NCBI GenBank assembly: GCA_963932465.1
Contig: OZ010786.1
Span: 273,886,411-273,950,410, forward strand
Reading direction: 5' to 3'
DNA from: Maratus speciosus
Lineage: Eukaryota > Arthropoda > Arachnida > Araneae > Salticidae
DNA: 64,000 nucleotides
Below are positions 57,151 to 64,000 of the stretch, piece by piece (position 1 is the first letter of the stretch; each line of letters begins with the position of its first letter). The notes below the pieces were generated by a model. The model searched no databases and was not told where the DNA came from. It worked only from the letters and a program-made list of their open reading frames with translations. A program made the position numbers and the translations under genes.

Positions 57151-58751
57151 CATGTCATAGACATCGATTATTGATATTCTGTATAATGTATATTTTATAG
57201 TGACAGTATATTTTATAGTGACAGTTCCGTTGAAAATTAACAATGTTATCTTCATTTTTCTAATTTAATTTCTATAGAAGCAGAAGATGGGATTTAAAAA
57301 TACATAGTTAGCCTCTAATTAATATTATTGCTGACTATTGAGTTAATCAACGAGATAAGTTTTATTTTACATTATTGAAAAGTTGTCACAATCCGTGGCT
57401 TTGTGGTTATTGAAATATTGCAAATGATATTTGTGTGCATATTAAAATTAGGAAGAAATTATATTTCCGCAGAAAGTTTAAATATTATTAATTAAAACGC
57501 AATTTGTTGAAATTAATTCTTAATAACCCGTTAGATGACTGTGAGAAACATTTCACCCCTTTACATTTCTATTATCTTATAACATACTTTGTGAGAGCAT
57601 TTATGTCTTAAAAGTAAAACACATGTAAAATTTCAAGTTTCTAGCAATAGCCCTCGCAATTTCCAAATAAATCATCGTTTTAAGTATGCTTTCCGCACAT
57701 TTCACACTTTAAATTTTCCATATTAAATTAACCTCTTCTGTGCGAGTTGCTATGTCGAGTTTCAATCCAAAATTTAAATTACTTGCTTTTACTTCTATCC
57801 CTAACAAGTATAACTTTTTTGATTAATTTATCTTTTAAAATTTCAAATTTATCATATATTATGCGAAAACGATTACGTTTTATAAATAACTGTCATTTAA
57901 TATTTCAAGTCTTTATCCTTAACATTTTGATAATAAGCATAATTTTCAACGTTTTTAGAATCTTTTCTACTCATTTCAGCCTTTTATATTTCGCTTTTTT
58001 AGAAGCCATTTTCAGTCGACATTGAAAGTTATCTCTTTGAAAAGCTCCATGTCAAGTTTTACATATGTAACACCCTCAGTATTACAAAAAAGGGATATTT
58101 TAGAACGTGTTTTGCGTCTGCAGAGACTGCCACCATCATTTTTTAACTTTTACTTTTAAAAGTGACTCGGCATTTCCAAAGATTTGCTCCTACAAAAGAA
58201 AGAAACAAACGTTTCTTCTTTATAACATTAGTATATTAAAAGGCTTCATGCTGGTCGATTTTCCCAAACGAAATATATCGGTGAATTTAACCTTGTAAAT
58301 ACAAGGTTAAATTCACAGTTTACATGTTTTAGTAAATAACGGTAGAACGATATAATGCAATATACTAAAGCATCTTTAAAACATTATCTAATTAACAATG
58401 AAAATCTCATCAAAATCGTCCAGTGTTTTTTTTAATGCTAATACTTCATAATCGAGTACACCTGATTATAGAACTTTCCCCCGTGATGATATAACTAAGC
58501 AACGTAAAATGATGTACAATAAACTAAAACCTTTCCGGAAAAAATATCTAATTAACGATGCAAGTTTCACCGAAATCTATTCAGCAAAACTAAAGCGGCC
58601 GGAACGAAATTCTCATTTGCATTTTATATCAGGGGTGTCCTGGGGTATAAACGACACTGTGTGTAATAACGCCAAGTGCTAATAATAGGCATAGTTATAA
58701 AGGAATACAAGAAAATGGCACTTTAGCTTCTGCGCTTAAAGGCCCTGAGCA
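57151..58751. other. AT-rich interval with a perfect hairpin and two diverged repeat units
   Basis: gtgaatttaaccttg (58281-58295) pairs exactly with 58302-58316 across a 6-base loop. Units with tatctaattaac(a/g)atg recur near 58387 and 58547. Short frames at 57747-58298 lack known domains. Confidence 0.45.
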
Positions 58752-58983
58752 GGGTTGGCATTAATCGATTACTTTTTTAATTGATTGATTAGTCGATTAC
58801 AGATTCAATCATACGAAATTGACGCCTAATTCAATTTATCATGATTGAAATTGAAAAAGTAATTGATCTTTTAAAAGTTTTTTTATGATTTTTTCAATCT
58901 GCAGGAATTCAATCTTGATTAATTTAATCATGATTAATTTAATCATTAATTATATAGATAAAAATTAAATATGACCGCCCTGT
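58752..58983. mobile_element. Possible hAT-like MITE
   Basis: Begins cagggttggcattaatcgat, a common hAT-style start. The best right end is the complement of cagggcggtcatattt at 58983. The interior is rich in aatcgatt/aatcatgatt palindromes. No 8-bp duplication was found, so the call is weak. Confidence 0.35.
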
Positions 58984-59053
58984 TTACTTTCTTAAAAACG
59001 CTTTCATTGCTACGAAATTCTTTTTAAGAGTCACTATACGATTTTTTTAATGA

Positions 59054-60359
59054 CTAGGGGGCTCGGCCCCCTACGAGCTACGCTCGCCAACCCCCGCCCA
59101 GACACCGCAGACTCTAAATGCACGCTAATTTGATCGGCTTTAAAAAGATTTCGAAAGATTGAATTATAATTTAAAAAACAGTGGCGATCTCCCTATAAAC
59201 GAATTTCTACTCATTTCTCTTTGTTTGGGGAATTTTAACGCCAATTCCGCTGCGGTACTACTTGATTATCCTGTCGACCAATTTCGCCAAATTATATAAA
59301 TCGCCAAACCACTCGCCAAATTATAGAAATTGATATAATTTTTATTTTAAATAACGAAAGAACAAATAAATTCGTACAACATTAATAAAAACACAAATAA
59401 AACGTCGAAATAAAAATAACTTGATGACGTATACACGTGTAACAACATTTCAAAATAAGCTAATATAAAAGGAATTAAGTAAAGAGAGTCTTTGTCTCCT
59501 GGTATTTTTTAGCAAAGCGAAAAGAAAGTTTTTTTAAATAAGACATTTTAAATTAATTCTCAAAATATCAAATAAATGTCTAGCGCAATTTCTAAATTTA
59601 AACTTTTTTGCAATATTATTTTGTGTTCATTTTATGTAATAACCATAATGTGACGTAAATATGACGTAATTTCTCCTAAGACTTCTAACGCAAATTAATG
59701 AATTTATTATTTTACAATATCCTTTCTCTTTTAAAATTCACGTGTATACTTTTTATGACGTAATTTTTAATAAGTTCCTGCTTTTTATACGTAATTATTT
59801 AATTCTAATTTGAAAGTTTTTTTTTTTTCCTGTTTATAATAGTCACGTGTAAATAAATTTTTAATTTGAAGCAAACATTATTGCTTGCGCTTTTTATACA
59901 GTTGGCAACAGTTTAAATTCGTACAATTTTCTGAAATCTGTAAAAAATATCTCTAGAAATGCTGAAAATTTGAATTTAAAATAGAAATAAAACCTGAAAA
60001 AATGAGTCAAAATAAAAAAATTAATGCAATCTGCACTCCGGCAAATTCTAACGCATAAAATGATCTAAAAATGATTACACTGCCATGTATAGTTTTTGCT
60101 CCTATAAAACTTTTTTAGTGGAACGATTTTGTCCAACTTTAGCATTAAATAACTCTTAAAATAATTCTTCGATTTAAAAACTGTCTGCATCAGCGTGTTT
60201 ATCAAACATTTCTGTATAAAACCACCGATTTTCATATTTTTGTATGCATTATTTTTCTTAATATTAACGAAGAAAGGCCTCCGGTCACAAAAAAATCAAA
60301 ACCGGCGGCGGCGGCGGCGGCGGTGACAGCGGTAGTTACTTTTTTTTAGAATAGAGAGA
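59054..60359 (-). mobile_element. Helitron-like element E (non-autonomous, carries a truncated family B MITE)
   Basis: On the minus strand the 5' end TCTCTCTATTC is preceded by A (complement of 60360), and the 3' end is hairpin gggggccgagccccc with CTAG (59054-59057) followed by T. Both borders are shared with element F and are flanked by different DNA in each case. A (CGG)n tract lies at 60303-60322. Family B sequence is at 59254-59445. No Rep/helicase frame. Confidence 0.87.
59254..59445. mobile_element. Family B MITE, left part only, inside Helitron E
   Basis: Has ggtactacttgattatcctg and the interior up to gtatacacgtgtaac, then breaks off without the right terminus. The same truncation is present in Helitron F. 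Confidence 0.85.
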
Positions 60360-61354
60360 TTATACAGGAGTAGAAGGGAAAAGACAGTTCTACCCCACCA
60401 GGAGCCAAGAGCAGGGAGCAAGGATGATTGACAGGTGGGCGGAGTTGAGTGATTGACAGGTAGGGGGAGATAAGAAAGTGATGGACAGGTGGGTGGAGAC
60501 GAGACAGACTGGCGCCCACACGGTATGCTATAGTAGAGGGGTTAAACAAAGACAGGTAGGGGAGATAAGAAAGTGATGAACAGGTAGGTGGAGTCGAGAC
60601 AGACTGGCGTCCACGCGACACGCTATAGTAGAAGGGTTAAAAGAAAGAAGCGTTAATGGAAAGTCTACTGCAGTAGAGAGGGATTAAACAAAGGATAATG
60701 AATGAAAGTCTCCTGTTAGAGAGGGATTAGAACAAAGGAAAGATAATATTAGGTAATTAGGAATGATGAGGTGATTAGAAAAGATCGCATGCAAACTATT
60801 AAAAAAACTTACCACGGAGCAGCGCAGAAACACGTCCGATCAGTATGAAATCCACCGGGCTAATGAACGAATGCTTGCTCGGAAACCGGTTTCATCTAGA
60901 TAAAAGCTGGCTTCTGATTGGTCGAGAGTCGAACCTAGGTGGCAGCACCATCGCTTTCACCCGAGGGCATGAACACGAGCGCCCTCTCTTGATAGGATTT
61001 TCAACTCACCTGTGATGACATCATCCTATTTTGAACTGACATAAAGAGGTTAATACATTTTTAAGTTTTAACGAAATAAGTTATAATTTTTAGTCATTTG
61101 TTAATTTTCAAAACATGTTTTTCATTTAGTCATTGTAATAAAGTTTTAAATAAATTAGTTAATTTTCATTTAGTTATTTGTTAATTTCCGAACAAGTTTT
61201 TTTTTTCAGTAAGCTATTTGGTAATAAAACTTTTTAATAAATTAGTTAATTTTTCTCTCAGTCATTTGTTAATTTCCGAAACAAGTTTTTTCTCAAATAA
61301 AGCTTTTAATAAACAACTTTACATTTATTTTCATTTAAATATTATTTAAAAGAA
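60360..61354. other. Interval with a 96-bp tandem pair and a less AT-rich patch
   Basis: gacaggtagggggagataag (60455) recurs at 60551, a 96-base step covering about 200 bp. Bases about 60810-61020 are less AT-rich and contain ctgattggtcgagag and gtgatgacatcatcc, which look like CCAAT- and CRE-type sites by chance or otherwise. No exon could be supported. Confidence 0.4.
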
Positions 61355-62814
61355 CTAGGGGGCTCGGCCCCCTACGAGCTACGCTCGCCAACCCCCGTCC
61401 AGACACCGTAGACTCTAAATGCACGCTAATTTGATCAGCTTTAAAAAGATTTCGAAAGATTGAATTATAATTTAAAAAACAGTGGCGATCTCTCTATAAA
61501 CGGATTTCTATTCATTTCTCTTTGATTGGGGAATTTTAACGCCAAATCCGTTGCAGTACTACTTGATTATCCCGTCGACCCATTTCGCCAAATTATATAA
61601 ATCGCCAAACCACTCGCCAAATTATACAAATTGACATAATTTTTATTTTAAATAACGAAAAAACAAATAAATTAGTACAACATTAATAAAAATACAAATA
61701 AAACGTCGAAATAAAAATAACTTGATGACGTAGACACGTGCAACAACATTTCAAAATAAGCTAATATAAGAGGAATTAAGTAAACGGAGTCTTTGTCTCC
61801 TGGTATTTTTCAACAAAGTGAAAAGAAAGTTCTTTTAAATGAGACATTTTAAATTAATCGTTTTTAATCTGACGTAATTTGGACCAAACTATTCTTTCTC
61901 TTTTTAATATTCACGTGAAAATACTTCTGTTAGAAATTAAATATTATTTGCGCTTTCCTAACAAAAATAGTTGAAAAGTATGCTCTTAAAATATCAAATA
62001 AATGTCTAGCACAATTTCTAAATTTAAACCGTTTTGCAATGTTATTTTGTGTTCATTTTATGTAATAACTGTAATGTGACGTAAATATGACGTAATTTCT
62101 CCTATTTAAGACTTCTAACGCATGTTAATAAATTTATTGCTTTACAAATTCCTTTCTCTCTTAAAATTCACGTGTAATTATAGTTTTTATGACATAATTT
62201 TTAATAAGTTCCTGCTTTTTGTACATAATTATTTAATTCTAATTCCAAATGTTTTTTCTGTTTATAATAGTCACGTGTAAATAAATTTTTAATTTATTTA
62301 CACGTATAAATATTTTTTTTGTTTTTTTGAAGCAAACATTATTGCTTCCTCTGTTTATACAGTTGGCAACAGTTTAAATTAATATCACTTTCTAAAATCT
62401 GTTAAAAATATCTCTAGAAATGCTGAAAATCTGAATTTAAAATAGAAATAAAACCTCAAAAAATTAGTCAAAATAAAAAAATTAAAGCAATCTGCACTCC
62501 GGCAAATTCTAACGCATAAAATGATCTAAAAATGATTAAATTCCTATGAACAGTTTTTGCTCCTATAAAACTTTTTTAGTGGAACGATTTTGTCCAACTT
62601 TAGCATTAAATATCCCTTAAAATAATTCTTCGATCTGAAAACTGTCTGCATCAGCGTGTTTATCAAACATTTCTGTATAATACTACTGTTTTTCATATTT
62701 TTGTATGCATTATTTTTCTTAATATTAACGAAGAAAGACCTCCGGTCACAAAAAATTCAAAACCGGCGGCGGCGGCGGTGACAGCGGTAGTTACTTTTTT
62801 TTAGAATAGAGAGA
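61355..62814 (-). mobile_element. Helitron-like element F (non-autonomous, carries the same truncated MITE)
   Basis: Same family and ends as E: 5' TCTCTCTATTC preceded by A (complement of 62815), 3' gggggccgagccccc and CTAG (61355-61358) followed by T. It is about 150 bp longer than E and has a shorter (CGG)n tract (62764-62778). Contains family B sequence at about 61555-61745. Confidence 0.87.
61555..61745. mobile_element. Family B MITE, left part only, inside Helitron F
   Basis: agtactacttgattatcccg and the family B interior, truncated at the same point as in Helitron E. Confidence 0.85.
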
Positions 62815-62927
62815 TATAAATTATTTTTACTAATCAAAAGAACGCGAATTAGTTTTTAACAATAATGTTTTTGTTTAATTATTGTCAAGGATGATTGTTA
62901 ACTGAAATATATGCTGAATGCGAAAAC

Positions 62928-62962
<35 letters not shown>

Positions 62963-63630
62963 TAAGAAAAGAACTTTTTTAAATTAATGAACAACTGTTT
63001 TTGGAAAAAGGAGAAATATTGTGCTTTGCAACACTGAAAAAGAGTTGAAAATTAATGACTTCACCTAGTTTAAAGCATATTTAACATAAGATGAAGACCT
63101 AAGTGCTGTGGAAAGGCTTAAAAATAACATACTTTTGAATCGACCGATTTATGTTGGATTTACAATCTTAGAATTACCTAAACTTCTAATGTATAAATTT
63201 CACTATGATTTTATTAAAAAGAGTATAAATAAGATGATGTAAAGCTAATTTTCAACGACACGAACTCATTGTGTTACCATATACACACTAAGAATGTTTT
63301 GGATGATATGGAACATCATGCAAGCTTATTCGATTTCTCTGAGCATCCAAAGAATCATATACACAAATTCCATTACGGTTTTGTAAAGAAAACATACCTT
63401 TAGAATTACAGGTTTTGAACCCATACACTGCAACACACTCCCTTTCAAGAAAATAGATTGTATCAGTACATCCCGGAATTTTTTTTCCCTAGACAGGTGA
63501 AATACTTGATCATTATCAAATCTCGCTCGGAGAGGACACATTATTGCAACCCGTTGTTTCATCATATGAATATGCTTTCTATATTAGTTTTTTAACTACT
63601 TATTTTGAGATATATATGTCGTAGGCTAAT
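62815..63630. other. AT-rich interval, nothing recognised
   Basis: A T29 run lies near 62931-62959. The minus-strand frame at 63326-63565 has no recognisable domain. Confidence 0.4.
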
Positions 63631-63631
63631 T

Positions 63632-63772
63632 GAGAAATCCGGCTCTTTGCAAACAGCCTAGGCTCTTTGCAAAGCGCCGGGCTAATTGGAGAATCGATCT
63701 CCCTTTTTCCAATTAGCCTGATATTTTTCAGGCTTATTGCAAAGAGCCTAGAAAGCGTTAGGCTAATTGAAA
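63632..63772. repeat. Mosaic inverted repeats (aggctaattg / ggctctttgcaaag)
   Basis: The words ggctaattg and ggctctttgcaaag occur several times in both orientations within 140 bp, for example ggctaattgga / tccaattagcc around gaatcgat, and gcaaagagcc near the right. The result can fold into competing hairpins. Confidence 0.8.
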
Positions 63773-63786
63773 AATGACCACATTAT

Positions 63787-64000
63787 CCGATCAGGGTGAT
63801 ATTTTTAGCTCACAGGCTATCAAAGCCTCATCCGATCAGGGTGATATTTTTAGCTCACAGGCTATCAAAGCCTGAGAGCTTATGTGCCCGCGGATTCTGT
63901 ATGTACGTGTGTACGTACGTACGTACGTATGTACATAACGAGATAACTCTTTATAGAAAAATCCGATTTGCTTCAAAATTTTTTTTCTAGGTTCGTTATG
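63787..64000 (-). mobile_element. Inverted end of the 53.4-kb element, with a tandem extra end
   Basis: 63831-64000 is the reverse complement of the 53.38-53.50 kb block: hairpin agctcacaggctatcaaagcctgagagct, gtgcccgc, a CGTACGTA microsatellite and gcttcaaaatttttttt. A 43-base piece (tccgatcagggtgatatttt and the first hairpin part, about 63788-63830) is repeated directly just before it. The element continues beyond the window. Confidence 0.75.

Noticed and set aside
57747..58298. Two Phe/Leu-rich frames that could be membrane proteins
   Set aside because: Hydrophobic content follows from T-rich DNA; no signal, no family motif and no upstream gene structure.
60920..61000. B-box-like motif ggttcgactct on the minus strand, possible tRNA/SINE
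   Set aside because: No A box at proper spacing and no cloverleaf could be drawn.
60800..61020. Promoter or first exon of a host gene (CCAAT- and CRE-like motifs in a less AT-rich patch)
   Set aside because: No open frame, splice pattern or conserved protein follows; single motifs are expected by chance.

Overview
The window is strongly AT-rich animal nuclear DNA with no recognisable host gene, tRNA or rRNA. The mix of BEL/Pao and Ty3/gypsy retrotransposons, mariner, pogo-like, piggyBac-like, hAT and Helitron DNA transposons points to an arthropod. The style of the gypsy Gag and the AT bias would fit a spider or other chelicerate, but that is inference. The whole 64 kb reads as a transposon graveyard containing several young insertions.

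Layout. 1-5.3 kb: nested 8-bp-TSD MITEs, a dispersed repeat (X), a small Helitron, a 91-bp tandem pair and a TA-flanked MITE. 5.3-12.1 kb: a complete BEL/Pao element on the minus strand with LTRs identical by eye, a 5-bp target duplication, and a polyprotein broken by one stop and one frameshift. 13.7-16.4 kb: more MITEs, one inside another. 17.58-26.07 kb: an 8.5-kb hAT element with matching termini and a perfect 8-bp duplication. Its decayed transposase is split by an internally deleted mariner, an inverted-repeat element and a foldback MITE, and its 3' part holds a 2.9-kb palindromic piggyBac-like element built of tandem repeats. 26.3-27.4 kb: a second, internally deleted hAT with a perfect 8-bp duplication. 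28.6-34.6 kb: pogo-like remnants, a perfect 38-bp hairpin and GGTAC-ended MITEs. 34.8-38.55 kb: a young gypsy derivative with one open Gag-protease reading frame that lacks nearly all of RT, RNase H and the integrase core. 38.7-47.7 kb: dispersed repeats X and Y in inverted arrangement, with MITE insertions whose empty sites can be read in paralogous copies in this same window. 47.8-57.2 kb: a run of degenerate tandem arrays with units of about 135-155 bp, interrupted by a canonical Helitron and a MITE. 59-62.8 kb: two related Helitrons that both carry the same truncated MITE. 62.8-64 kb: short mosaic palindromes and the end of an element that also occurs inverted near 53.4 kb.

No genes cooperate in a host pathway here. 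The interactions are between transposons: autonomous or once-autonomous elements (hAT, piggyBac-like, Helitron, gypsy) and the non-autonomous derivatives they probably mobilise. The best-supported observations are (i) three MITE families ending in GGTAC, two of them with proven 8-bp duplications, and (ii) the nested hAT element, whose insertion order can be reconstructed from sequence alone.
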